Assembly: GCF_009730915.1 (NCBI RefSeq)
Contig: NC_052477.1
Location: 27,608,578 to 27,672,577, forward strand
From: Dioscorea cayenensis subsp. rotundata
Lineage: Eukaryota; Streptophyta; Magnoliopsida; Dioscoreales; Dioscoreaceae
Reading direction: 5' to 3'
Length of the DNA: 64,000 nt
Positions within the stretch are counted from its first letter, which is position 1. Each line of letters starts with the position of its first letter. Below the pieces are notes generated by a model. The model was given only the letters and a program-made list of their open reading frames with translations, was not told the DNA's origin and did not search any database. The position numbers were made by a program, and so were the translations under genes. This document shows positions 52,496 to 64,000 of the stretch, piece after piece.

Positions 52496-54546
52496 TGGTC
52501 AAAGCATGCATTGCTTGTATTTTCAAAATGTTTATTATGATATGTGTATAATTTGTTCTAGTTGTTTTTATTGTCATGATTTTTTTTAATTATATTTTTT
52601 TAATAAATTTTGGTGTGTGTAATTTGTGGTGTTTGTCATGTCAATTGTTACATGGAATGTTAGTATTGGAGTCGGCATGTTAATTAATATGTTGGTATTA
52701 TTTGTCACACAGAGTATGATAGCATGTGCAATTAGTTGGTTTTGGTGAGGTAGTAGTAGTACACTGAGCTAACAAATGATTAAGTGGCAACATAATGAAG
52801 TGGTGGCTTGATATGGGGACTTGGTCAAATTAAAATTACAAGCTATAATCAAGTTGGATTAAATTGGCTGGTGGCAACCTGATTTGAAGTAATTAAGATT
52901 TTAATGAAGGTATTCTGGGCAAGCTAATTTGAAGCAATGAAGATTTAAATTAAAGACTATTTTTGGAGAAGCAAATTGGCGAGCAAATCACAAGTTCGGT
53001 TTGGTGCTATTTATAGAGGAAAATTTGAATTAAAGACTTGATTTAAAAAGATCAAATTTAGATGCTCAATTGGAGACCAATATTGAAAATTTATTGAATT
53101 CTATTATTGAAGGAGCTTAAGTGAGGAAGTAAATATTTGATTGAAGATATTTATGATGAAGATCATATGTTAAGATAACTTGTCATGAATCCAAATTAAG
53201 TGTGGCTCAAATTACTTGGAAACCAAGCTAAGTTGATTAAGGATTTGATGAAGACCATGTGAAGATGATTGAAGACTCTTTGGAGCGAGTATTAAAGATC
53301 AAAATTAGCTGAAGATTATGTTTGGTGAATGATCAAAGATTTGATTGAAGACAAGTTTGGAAAAATCAAAGAGAGTCATGTTTGAGCATGCTTGAAGACC
53401 CTTTGTGAGGTTCTTGCCAATAAGACGTAGGAGTTTAATTAGTTTTAATCTAGCATAGAACGGGAGAATTTTGCAATGTTTGACTCAAATTCAATTGGGA
53501 GCGTTGGAAATGTCTTAAGGCCATGCTGTCTTGAGGTCACGCTACAACTTAGAGTTGTGACTTAATAGGTACCAGTAAGAACGCTAAGTTGCAACTTGGG
53601 TTGCAATCAAAACTGCAATATTAGATTTGATAGTTGTTGGATTTGGAAGCTGCAGAGAATCAACACATAAGAGGAAGGTTTTAAGGGATAGTGTGTGTGG
53701 AGGATTATATAAGTCTCAGCTCAAGGATTTAAGACGCGAGAGACCTAAGGAGGTAGGTGAGTAAGCATCAGTTAATCGTATGAGAGAGAGCTAATCGTCT
53801 AAGAGGTTCTTACAAGGATCCTGGCGAAAATGTGTCTTGCCAACTGGAGGTCAGACCAATGAGAGGTTGGTTTAGATGATCCTTCATTGATAGTATCTCC
53901 ATTCACCGTTGTCCATTGGTGGAGGTGTCTGGGTGACCACTGTACTCATGTTTTCACCTCTTTTAAGTATAGATTATCCAACTTGGTTCCATAGGGGTAG
54001 GCATGTGGTGCTGAACTCCAAACTATTCCTCTATCACTTCAACCAACCCTTAATGGTCCATTATTTTTAGGGTAAATTGGTTGTACACCCTTCAAAAACT
54101 ACAAAATTACATATTTTAGTCATAAAACATCATAATTGCATGTATACCCTTGAAAAATAAGATGTATTACGGATAACCCATACGGTTAAGTTTTGGTGAT
54201 AGAAAATAACTATACAATATTAACCATGGTTAAAACATGGGTTAAGTTTTGTAAAATGTAAAAAATGCCCATTCGTACACTCACCCTCTTGAATCCTCAC
54301 CGTCCCTTTCGCTGTTTGCCGTGGGTAGCTGCCTCTCGCATCCTCGTCAAATCAAAATTACGATTCCTTGTCAAACCCAAGTGAAGGTGTGGGCGTGGTT
54401 TGTTCTTTCCCTTTGAGACCCTTTTATTGTCCATTGATTTCTTGTTGTTTCTTGTTTGGGTTTTGCTTTGGAGACTAGAATTTTCATGGTTAAGAGAATT
54501 TTAAGATATGAATTGTTCATATTGATAGCTTCTTTTCTTCTCGTAT
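52496..54546. other. Intergenic sequence with a probable LTR remnant
   Basis: At about 53490-54000 there is a block with a TATA-like GGATTATATAAGTCTCAGC at 53703-53721 and a GC-richer leader-like stretch after it, resembling the R/U5 part of an LTR; no partner LTR, PBS or coding region was found. At 54070 starts AAATTGGTTGTACACCCTTC, which recurs as a direct copy at 57329. No gene is recognised. Confidence 0.35.
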
Positions 54547-56758
54547 TGACGCAGCATAGTGACTAAAGATTTTAGATTTTAGGATTTTAAATTTAAATAT
54601 TCAAAATTGTTTTTGTTTAGTATTTTGTAATTATCTTAGATTTATTAGTTAGTTTATTATCCAGTATTTTGTAACTATTTTAGTTTTATTTATTATTTTG
54701 TCCTTAGTCTAAACCTCTATAAATACTTGTTTTAGGGTTTGTGAAAGGGGATCGATGAATTAAAAGTTGATTTTTTTGTTTACAATTATTTGAGTGTGAG
54801 TTCTTGGATTAGAATTGCGTATCTCCTGCGTCAGGTGGTATCAGAGCGATGATGTCAACTGATGGTCTTCGTGATGGTGATCAGGAGACTAGAGCCCCTC
54901 TAGGGGATGAAGCGATGCAATAATTTGAGCGACGTTTAGAGCAACGGATGGATCTCAGATTCTGGCGTTTTGATAAGCGCTTTGAAGAAATTGTAGATCG
55001 TCTAGATGCTCTACAAATGGATTCACATAGGAGACAGAATGACAAGAGAAGGCCAGGGGTGGAGTTGGCTAGTGCTGGTTCCTATTGACAGACGTCGTCT
55101 TGTCCCTTTTTTTATACACAATATGTCTATGATGAAGATTCAGAGGAAGAAGATGATTTTGAACCAAATTGGTTCGAGCATCATCAACCATATAAAGACC
55201 CAAGGGCGAGAAATAATTATGGCTGTGCTGAAAGGGATGATGGAGATTTCCGGTTAAGGGTGAATATCCCGTCTTTCATCGGAAGCTTGGCCATAGAAGA
55301 ATTTTTGGATTTGATTGTAGAGATTGATAGATTTTTTTACTACATGGATACCCCTCTAGAGAAACGGGTTTGATTAGTAGCATGCCGTTTGAAAGGGGGA
55401 GCATTTGCATGGTGGGAACGAATTCAATCTAGGAGAGAAAGAGAAGATAAATGTCCTGTACAAACTTGGTACAAGATGAAGCATTTATTGAAGAGGGAGT
55501 TTCTACCCCCAGATTTTGAGCAAATCCTGTTTTAGCAATACCAACGTTGTCAGCAGGGCAATCGATATGTCCATGAATATAAGGTAGAATTCATGAGACT
55601 GGCTGAGAGAAACAACCTCCTTGAGTTAGAAGGGCAGCAGGTTGCGAGGTATTTAGAGGGTTTGAGGCCGTCACTCAGAGATAGAATCGGTGTACAAGTT
55701 ATCCAAACCTTTTTCGAGGCGAAGAATATGGGCAGAGTTAATGCAATAAGAGGGAGGTTGGAGGAACCATGAAGACTATAAAGCTGAAGAGTCCATAGAA
55801 GAGTTTGAAGATTGTAACAATAAAAACAACAACCAATATAGAAGGAATAAGATAGTAGAGATTGTAGGGAAAAATCAAGAAGGGAAAGATAAAAAAATCA
55901 GGAAAACAAAAAATCCCTATACGAAACCTACTGTAGGGAAGTGTTTTAGGTGTAATCAACCTAAACACAAATCAAATGAATGTCCTTTGAGGAAGACTGT
56001 AAACATTATTGAGAAGAATGAAGAGATTATTTGTGAGCCTGATGGTGATAATGAAGAAGAATATGAAGCAGAAGAAAACAAATTTATCTTTTAAGGCAGA
56101 TAATGTCAACTCCGAAAAACCATCAATTGATTAAAAATAAGGTGTTCAATACTATTATTGATGATGGAAATTGTGAAAAGATAATTAGGGAAGCTTTTAA
56201 AACTGAGGAAAAAAATGAAAAAGTTGATTTGAAAAGTGTTGGTGAAAGAAAGAAGACCAACAAGACCAACGATAAGGATTTGTCAGAGCATCTCAAAGAA
56301 TCCAAGCTAAGGATGTGGTTATTTTCGAAGAGGAAGAAAAAGAAAGCTACTAAATTGGAAGATTATAAGAACAAGAAATTTAAATTTTGGAATGGTGATG
56401 GTTTGCTGAAACATTCAATTGCAAGCTTAGTTGCCCAGATTAAAACTCGAGGTTGAGTTTCTCGCTAGTGGGGGTGAATGACACAACACAGTGGCTAAAG
56501 ATTTTAGGATTTTAAATTTAAATATTCAAAGTTGTTTTTGTTTAATATTTTGTAATTATCTTAGATTTATTAGTTAGATTATTATCCAATAATTTGTAAC
56601 TATTTTAGTTTTATTTATTATTTTGTTCTTAGTCTAAACCTTTATAAATACTTGTTTTAGGGTTTGTGAAAGGGGATCGATGAATTGAAAGTTGATTTTC
56701 TTGTTTACAATTATTTGAGTGTGAATTTTTGGATTAGAACTGCGTATCCGCTGCGTCA
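54547..56758 (+). mobile_element. Short Ty3/gypsy-type LTR retrotransposon, gag remnant only, 2.2 kb
   Basis: The 5' LTR 54547-54833 (287 bp) and 3' LTR 56479-56758 (280 bp) start TGACGCAGCA / TGACACAACA and both end CTGCGTCA. The PBS TGGTATCAGAGC at 54836-54847 matches the initiator-Met tRNA. A G-rich PPT (AGTGGGGGTGAA) precedes the 3' LTR. Flanks CGTAT (54542-54546) and CATAT (56759-56763) agree at 4 of 5 bases, a worn target duplication. Each LTR carries CTATAAATACTTG or TTATAAATACTTG as TATA. No protease, reverse transcriptase or integrase is present. Confidence 0.9.
55255..56030 (+). pseudogene. Decayed retrotransposon gag with zinc knuckle
   Basis: Translation shows the plant gag (Retrotrans_gag) pattern: IPSFIGSLAIEEFLDLI, CRLKGGAFAWWERIQSRR, REFLPPDFEQILF, YQRCQQGNRYVHEYKVEF, EGLRPSLRDRI. 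A CCHC knuckle, CFRCNQPKHKSNECP, follows at about 55941-55985. In-frame stops interrupt it (at about 55371 and 55534, and another near 55770), so it is dead. No pol follows, so the copy has been internally deleted or was always non-autonomous. Confidence 0.82.
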
Positions 56759-57900
56759 CATATTTATTTTTTCTTTTGATGCCTAAATTGGTTCATGGTC
56801 TTTACATTTAAAATAATATGTTTTTGTAATTTTTGTAGGTGTGGAGATGTTAATGTATTAAACATCATTTTGTGAACATGTGGAGTTGTTGATGCATTAA
56901 TATTATTTTGTGAACATGTGGAGATGTTGATGTATTTGTAAACATTGTTTTTTAAACATGTTAATGTATTTGTAAATATTTTGTGGAGATATTGCTGTAC
57001 TAAACATCATTTTCTAAACATGCTGATGTATGTGTAAGTATTTCTAAACATGGGGATATGTTGATGTATGTGTTTTTGATGTTATACAATGTTTCATATG
57101 GTGATATTATAGGTGTATGTGTTATGCAAATTATGATAATTCAGGTGCATTTGTAAATGTGTTACATGTGATATGTGAATATAGTGAATGTGAATGTGTT
57201 ATTTAAAGGTGCATTCATAATCCAAGTTTTTGTGATGATTAAAATTTGTTTTTGTTATTTGGTTGGTTTGATAAACAAGTTTAATAAAATAAATATTTGT
57301 AAATTAAATGTATTTCTTAATTAGGATAAATTGGTTGTACACCTTTCAAAAACCACAAAATTAATAATTTTAAATTTTAGATTTTTTAAAAAAAGTATTT
57401 GTAAATTTACAATGAAAAAGTTTTCATATGTATATGCAAAGGGTGTAACGATCATTTTGCATGTTTGTTGTTAGTTAACTAACCGAATGTTAACATCAAC
57501 GGTATATATACAATTAATACCTATGATTCAGGGGTATTTTATTCATAATTAAATACTTAATTTTAAAATATTGAGGGATAAACCTTCAAAAATCTCTTAT
57601 TTTTATCATTATACATATTACATTTTTTCTTTCTTTTAAATACTTTGAAAAATCTAAATCTATTACTTATAAATCCTCACACAGGGAGTTCTGTGTGAGG
57701 ATTACCTCTCGTTCTCCCGTCTAGGGTTGCATAGCGGGGGGATTATTCTCAAGAGGTCATTCAAGCAACCGTAACTGGTGCATCTCCGTATCCACTTGTC
57801 ATTTGCTTTGTTGCTTGTGGACTTTGTCAAAAAAAAAAAAAAATTCAAATATACATAACTCCAACTACATTTATCATTTATCATGTCTCAATTTATAAAG
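56759..57900. other. Intergenic sequence with degenerate minisatellite and hairpin
   Basis: At about 56838-57080 a motif (GTGGAGATGTTGATGTATT, with AACAT(C/T)..TTTTGTGAACAT between) repeats with variable 40-60 base spacing. A near-perfect hairpin lies at 57672-57703: a 13-bp stem (AATCCTCACACAG/CTGTGTGAGGATT) with a 6-base loop. No gene is recognised. Confidence 0.5.
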
Positions 57901-58079
57901 CATAAACACAAGGCACGGACATACGCGGAGAGCTCTCCAGCTCTATTAACAAGAAGCACTATCCACCTGCGCAAGAAAAAGACCAAAATGCCACCCTTTG
58001 GCTTTCCTCATACAAGTAGATTAAAAGTAAATCAAAATATTAAAATGCCCATTTTAATGATCAAATTCGAGTAGGATCT

Positions 58080-60714
58080 TTTAGATAAGTGGATCCGGAT
58101 CCGGATTTAATGCTCCTAAACGGGTCCGAAAAAGAAGATCCATTTCCCACACAAAGCAAGCTAGGTCGGTCTCGCGGTCTCGTGTTCGTTCTCATCTATC
58201 GATTTCCATCTCTCACGTCTTCTCGCCGGCGGCCAGATCCGAGACCGCTTGTCACCGGAATCTGTCCCCAATCCTCAGCGATCACTGGATCCCAAGACTC
58301 ATCCTCGGAGGACACCGGATCCCTAACCTCTCAGCCGTCGCCCTTCCTCTCCTTCACCCTTTCGAGGTGGGTTGAATTCCAAGATTGAAATAGATTGTTT
58401 CTAATCATGAAAACTTGAGAATTTGGGCTTTTTATTGATGATTTCTTTATTAGTTCTTACGATTTGGTTTTGGAACATCTTGTTTTCATATTAATATTAT
58501 GGTATGGATGTCAAGGATTCGGTTGTTTGTTTTTTTAAAGTTTTTTGTTTGTTTAGTTCGTGAACTTTTGATTAAGATGTTGAGGTTTTTGGTTGAATTG
58601 TTGATATAGGTTGGTATAGGATTTTTATTTCAGTATAAATTTTGTTTTGCGGATGAAAAAAACATGTAATTTTTAAGTTTTGAAACATTTTTTTTTTTTG
58701 TGATAAAATGCTTCATGTGATTCGAAGGAGAGAATGTAAATGTTGCTTGATTTGGAAGACCCTGGAGAATGATGTCTTAAAGCATTTCTTTGTCATGTAA
58801 ATGAGAAATATGAAACTAATTGTCTCAAATTTGGATTTTGTTCTGAACTCATGATCAAGATATGCCGAGGGATTAGTTGTTTTAGCTGTAAACCTAGTTC
58901 ATGTAATTACGCTGATGGTGCTACGGGCTTCATTTCACTGTTATGTAAGTAATTATTATTATTTTTTCAGTGAATGAGTCTTTGATTATTATGTGGTAGT
59001 TGTTAATAAACAAAAGTAACAAACATAAGTAAATTATATATTACTGTGATCGCCATTATTAATGTGGAAGTAGGTCATGTTAAAATTACAATATGAATAT
59101 AAATTTATACAGGATTGTGATATGTGCTTGTGTTGTTGATAAGTTTAGCTCAGAAACTGTTGTGGGAGTGCTGCCGAGGGTATCAAGCAGAAATGGTGTT
59201 TGAAGTATTGCTCCCTATGTAAAATATTCTCCAGTTGGTGGGCTGATACTGCTTTCTTGGAGTGATAATTTCCTAGGCAATCTGGTGCTCTTCCTATCGA
59301 GCAGTTGTTCTATGTTTGCTAGTCAGTAACCAAACATGCACAGCAGTAGCTTGCCGTTGTTGGCATGCTATTGTCAGCATATTAAGAGTGCTATTGTTGA
59401 AGATGAATACATTTTATATTGAAGATGTAGATTTTTGGATCTAGACTTGTTTATGACTTTTTGTTTAGGTAGTGGTTGGAGATATGGAGAATTTTGAATT
59501 TTATAAGGATCTTTGCAGTACGTGATTGCACTATCTAAGTTAAATCAGTTCATTACCCTACTATTAATTGATTACCTGTTTATCTCAAACTTTGGCATTT
59601 CCTCTATATACTTTTGATAAGTTTCAGGTTTAGACCCATCTTTTGACATTGACCACCGGCAATAACTTGACCTAAATATACTGTGAAATCATCCAATATA
59701 TTTAGGTCTGTATATTTACAATGTATATTAGGTCTAGTGTATTGTAATTATCCAAGACCTAATCAACTGCTACTTGTATACTGCATATTTAAGTCTTAGA
59801 ATATACAATTTAGGTAGGTCTTGGATTTTTACAGTATAGTTAGGTCCTCATTATAATTTCTATCTCAGGCGTCAGCTTGTACTTCTATTGGCCTTTTGTC
59901 TGGTATGGTGGACCGTACTTATGTACTTGAACTATTGCAATTGTGGCAGCTTATGACATGTTTAATGGTTCAACTCCTAGTTGGTTGTTGACTAGATTCT
60001 TCCCTTCGCCCATCTTAGTAGGCATGAATTGCCAGGGTGGGTAAGAATTTTTTGTTTCAACTGTTAACATTTGGACTTTGATGATAATTCCAGAAACCGG
60101 GAACTTGGCCTATACAGATTTTTCCCATGGATTTTTAATCCAAAATTAAAGTGATGCTTTCCTTGTTTTCTCTGCATCTTTGGTCTGTATTTCATTTCTG
60201 GTGGATTTTTAGCCGCTAGACTTGCATCTTCTTGATATGGGATAGCTTGATATGGGATAGCTTGGAAGTTTTAAATGTTTAAAATTAGTATGAGAATCCA
60301 GATGTGCATTCAGCTTCTCCAAAATGCTTATGAAGAAGTCCGCAGCCTTTCCTGTATCTTGACAGAGCGAAAAGCTATCATTCTTAATGTGAACTTTTTA
60401 CTTGTAGTGAGACTCAGAATGGAATTTCATATGGTTTAGGCTCACTTGTTTGAATTCATCTTGATTCCTTGGTTTCCATCAAACAATATATTTCTATTTC
60501 TTTCTTTTTTTGTTCATTTATTTATGTTATTTCAGTGAGTACAGCTGTATTGTTGCTTGAATTAAAATGCTTTTCCCCCTTGAAAATATTACAATTTTTT
60601 TTGCATCAGATCACATGAGTACTTTTAGTACTGTCAACTGACTTATGATCATTGGAATGTTCTTAAATATTAAAAATACAAGTTCTTGCATTGAGTTACA
60701 AGGATGTTGTACAG
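58080..60714 (+). promoter_or_regulatory. 5'UTR exon and long 5'UTR intron of the Yos1-like gene
   Basis: A C/T-rich, GC-richer stretch at about 58090-58366 ends in TTTCGAG before a GTGGGT donor at 58367. The acceptor TTGTACAG at 60707-60714 lies two bases before the coding ATG. The intron would be 2348 bases, AT-rich and without coding potential. Long leader introns often raise expression in plants. The exon boundary is inferred from splice signals; the transcription start is not determined. Confidence 0.55.
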
Positions 60715-60716
60715 GA

Positions 60717-60953
60717 ATGGGTCTGTGGACATTTCTTGAGGGTGTTCTGCTCATTGCAAACGCGTTAGCAATTCTAAATGAAGACCGCTTTCTTGCTCCA
60801 AGAGGTTGGAGTTTCTCTGAGGTTTCAGGTGGTGGTCGAGCGAAATCACTTAAAGGGCAGGTCATAGGTCTCATTTATGCAACTCAATATCTGAGGGTGC
60901 CACTGATAGTTCTGAATGCTATTACCATTGTGGTAAAGCTGATTTCAGGCTAA
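60717..60953 (+). CDS. Yos1-like (IER3IP1 family) ER-Golgi traffic protein
   Basis: Small membrane protein of 78 residues in one coding exon. Yeast Yos1 and animal IER3IP1 act in the early secretory pathway in ER-to-Golgi vesicle transport. Visible features: N-terminal hydrophobic segment GLWTFLEGVLLIANALAIL, the strongly conserved LNEDRFLAPRGWSF motif, a short Gly/Lys loop (SGGGRAKSLKGQ), and a C-terminal segment VIGLIYATQYLRVPLIVLNAITIVVKLISG. Length fits plant members (about 77-80). The start at 60717 gives the canonical MGLW N-terminus; upstream in-frame codons back to 60645 lie in the intron. Confidence 0.92.
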   Translation: MGLWTFLEGVLLIANALAILNEDRFLAPRGWSFSEVSGGGRAKSLKGQVIGLIYATQYLRVPLIVLNAITIVVKLISG

Positions 60954-63900
60954 TGATAAGAGGTATTTTGCACAAACTAATGATTTCATTTATTTATTGA
61001 TTTAAGTAGGTATTGCATTTGGGTAGATCAATCGACATTATTTGTGTGTGTATGATGTTGAATTACTTGTTGTCAATGAATTGAGATTGAGATACCTCAC
61101 AGATACTAAATTTTCATTGGTCCATGTTTACCCCTTTGACAAAATCCTCATGCACCATTGTAAGTTTGTCAGTAAGACAAACATGAACATATCTTGTTGT
61201 CAGTAAAGTGTATACATTGAACATCCAAACTAGAGTTGACCGATCTAATTATGATCCATTTAATTTACTAGGGGCAGAAATGTTAGAAAAAATTTGCTGT
61301 AACTGTAAGTCTTAAGTAATTGTTCATGTTATATGACAAGCATGACGTTTTTAAAACTGGAAATTCGCTCAAGATTATTATTGATCAATGGCCAAGAAGT
61401 TACAATGAATAGGCAACTTTTGTATTATTTGAAAGAAGCAGGTGATCATTTGTCACATTTTTTTTTTTAAGTTTAGATTGAGAAAATTCTTGTTGTATTA
61501 CTTCTGCCAATGTTCAATCCCTGTTTACTTTTGCAGGTTTGCAGATGAGAAATCAATTTGGAATGCATCTAATCAATCATCATAATCATCATGTTATATG
61601 ACTCTAATGCTCTTCACTTGTATGAAAAACTCACTTTTTCTTGTCTTTAGAATGAGCTAAGTATGCATGCAGTTTGTGTTTGAGATTACAGTCCCACCTC
61701 TGAGTTGCTTGCCACTTTTTTTTTTTTAATGATAATTTTGATTTACATTGTGTAATATTTTATTGGAATGGCAAAATTATTCTGATGAATTATTCAACCC
61801 TAAATGCCCATGACTCATTCATGTAGAGATGCAACCACCTTTGGTTGCTTCAATAATTGGTTAAAAAGGGTCCCATATCTGAATTATGGCCTCTTATTTC
61901 TCAACATTATGGAAGTGAAAATTGCTATATAAATAGCATTTTTTATTTATAAAATTCAAATTTTTATGTTTTTATTATATTATATCTTTTATTTACTTCA
62001 ACTATAATATATCAATTTTCATCACAATCTATTTGTTCAATTCTATAATGAATCTAAAAAGATTGTAAACATAAGCATAAATTGCATATATACACATGCA
62101 TGCAAAAAGCGTATAAACCAAACCTATTTTTGTAAAACTATTTGTATATCCACAAATTTCAATTAAATATTAGCCATAGATTATAAATAAAAAAAAAAAT
62201 TGGCGGTTTGGGTTATATATCATTATATATGGAATGACTTATTTTTAGTTATTAAAATTATAAATTTAAAAACACAAAAATTATCTCTACTTTTAATTTA
62301 ATTCTGTAATATAATGAAACATTTTAATTGAGAGAGAAATGGGAATTATTTTGTTGGAATTCACTGGAGCTTGATTACACTCTTAATATTAATTAATATA
62401 TATTTACCATTAACTTTTCATATTAATTAATAATTATACCATTCAATTATTGAAGACTAGGTGACAAGTTTGTCCTCCTCTGTCTTTCTAATTGTCCTTT
62501 TCTTTTCTACATGGGCATATGTATATATATATGCTTTTTCCCAAAAAAAAATAATAATAATTTAGTAGTTTGAGTGGCATAAAAAAGCTAAATAACAAAA
62601 TAAAAAAAATGCTAAAAAGCCAGGACCATAACAATAAATGCTAAAAAAGCATGGACCATAACATTGTTGTGTTTATGTGCATTAATAATTGCCACAATTA
62701 AAAGTTGGTTATTAAAAAAAATCATATTCAAACTAGAAACTTATATTTCAAAAAAAAAAATGCATATATATAATTTGTCATTACCTGTTTATTTATTTAA
62801 TTTTTTAAAAAAAATTTATATGTATTGAAATATTTAGACATAATACATAGGATTCCTTTGATTGCAACTCATGCTTTCCAAGACAAAAGCTTTGCCATTT
62901 GTTCATTTTGTTTCTTCTTCTTCTTCCCATGTGCATCATACTCTATCCACAGGTTACATTGGCAAGTTTTGACATTATCAAATATATTTTTGAAGTCCTT
63001 TTTGGCTTTTGCATATACAAACCTGTGAGTTTCATCATTATTTATTTAAAATTTTCTAAAAACCATTTGATATAATTGGATTTACATATATTTTGTTTGT
63101 TTTATAGTGAAAATGATAGATGTTAAATCAATCATATTTGAGCATGATGGAAGAACATAGATTATCAAAATAATAAAAAAGTTGGTTAATCCAAACCTAT
63201 TTATTTAATTCAAGTTGAATTTAGAATGCATAAAATTAAATATATATATATATATACAATAATTTAGTAGGCCAGCTTTAAATTAAGTTTTTGAAAATCA
63301 ATTTTGACCGAGCCAATATGATTTGTTAAAGATATTTCATTTAAAAGATAATAGTGTTTGAACCATAACTATAAGAATTTGTGGTTGATAAAGACAATAA
63401 AGATTGTAATATTTATGAATTTGAGAATGGCTTCATTGATTCCCAAAAGCCGACTTAGATTGAATTCATGGCTTGAGATTCATATTAAGAGACAAGCAAA
63501 TCTTGAAAAGGGTGTTTGGATTTTGAATTGGGAGGCCAATGGAAGAAGAATGATGGCATGAAGGGGTTATGGGAGGGATGAGAGAGAATGAAAGGGTAAG
63601 TTTTTTTTTTTCATAAATTGAAGATAAGCATGTATTTATTTATTTTTTTAATATTATACGTGAGAGATTTCGAACTCGAGAATAGAGACATCTCAAACAC
63701 AAAAAATATTAAAAACTACTAATTATGTCTTAGTTCCTAAAATGAAGGGTAAATTACTTGCTTATCTTTTAATTAGAATAATTATTAATTTAAATAATTA
63801 ATAATATAATTATTATATTAAATAATAATTAATGAGTTAATTAATTTAAGATATAAAATTATAATTAAAAATGAATTATTAATTTAAATATTTAATTATA

Positions 63901-64000
63901 GTAATTAAAGAGAATAAAATATCTAATTGTTATAATTATTTTAAATAATAATATTCAAAATATTTTTATAATAAATAATTTATTATTATTAAATATAACT
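60954..64000. other. Yos1-like 3' region and AT-rich intergenic sequence
   Basis: The 3'UTR of the Yos1-like gene may contain an intron: a second exon-like stretch follows TTTTGCAG at 61530-61537. The rest is very AT-rich with (TA)n runs (about 62519-62531 and 63240-63257) and no recognisable gene. The last 250 bases are almost pure A/T. Confidence 0.45.

Noticed and set aside
62825-63561. Short open frames near the right end of the window
   Set aside because: No similarity I recognise and no consistent exon structure; background AT-rich frames.

Overview
This is nuclear DNA from a flowering plant. The genes have GT-AG introns and plant-type products: a plastid ribosomal protein with a transit peptide, a B-type cyclin-dependent kinase, a Ycf54/LCAA chlorophyll-pathway protein, LURP-one, NHL/LEA_2, reticulon B and CML42/43 families. 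The spaces between genes are AT-rich and full of plant DNA transposons, LTR retrotransposons, LINE tails and a SINE. Strong GC bias at the 5' ends of the NHL and CML genes leans towards a monocot, but I cannot name the species. There is a 1000-base run of N at 30612-31611.

Layout. 856-3319: plastid ribosomal protein L17 (+). 5365-6530: two diverged copies of a ~596-bp tandem repeat. 6531-20230: a gene-poor block holding three TIR elements (9101-9974, 11629-12198 with a TAA duplication, 13720-14772 with an 8-bp duplication) and two LINE-like tails. 20601-21761: LURP-one-related gene (+) behind a cluster of four G-boxes. 22905-23945: long inverted-repeat element. 24375-24553: 179-bp Mutator-type MITE with a perfect 9-bp duplication. 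24955-27439: CDKB1-type kinase (+) with a one-base frame break in exon 7. 28486-29088: NHL/LEA_2 membrane protein (+). 30250-37000: foldback element cut by the gap, a Ty3/gypsy-type LTR with a Copia-type solo LTR nested in it, and a minus-strand LINE fragment. 38978-41059: reticulon-like protein (+). 41481-43642: YCF54/LCAA gene (-), with a SINE and a 191-bp tandem duplication in intron 1 and two one-base frame breaks. 44119-44682: CML42/43-type calmodulin-like protein (-). 45565-52495: a ~6.9-kb Mutator-like element with near-identical ~247-bp TIRs and a broken transposase. 54547-56758: short gypsy-type LTR element with a decayed gag and no pol. 60717-60953: Yos1-like ER-Golgi protein (+) with a 2.3-kb 5'UTR intron. 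60954-64000: no gene recognised.

The host genes are unrelated neighbours, as is usual in a plant genome. They cover plastid translation and chlorophyll synthesis (RPL17, YCF54), cell division (CDKB1), ER membrane shape and traffic (RTNLB, Yos1-like), calcium signalling (CML) and defence/stress families (LOR, NHL). I found no gene cluster and no undescribed multi-gene system. The most useful observations are single-base frame breaks in CDKB1 and YCF54, mostly at short G/C runs, which may be assembly errors; several transposons dated or typed by target-site duplications; and the nested retrotransposon history around the gap.
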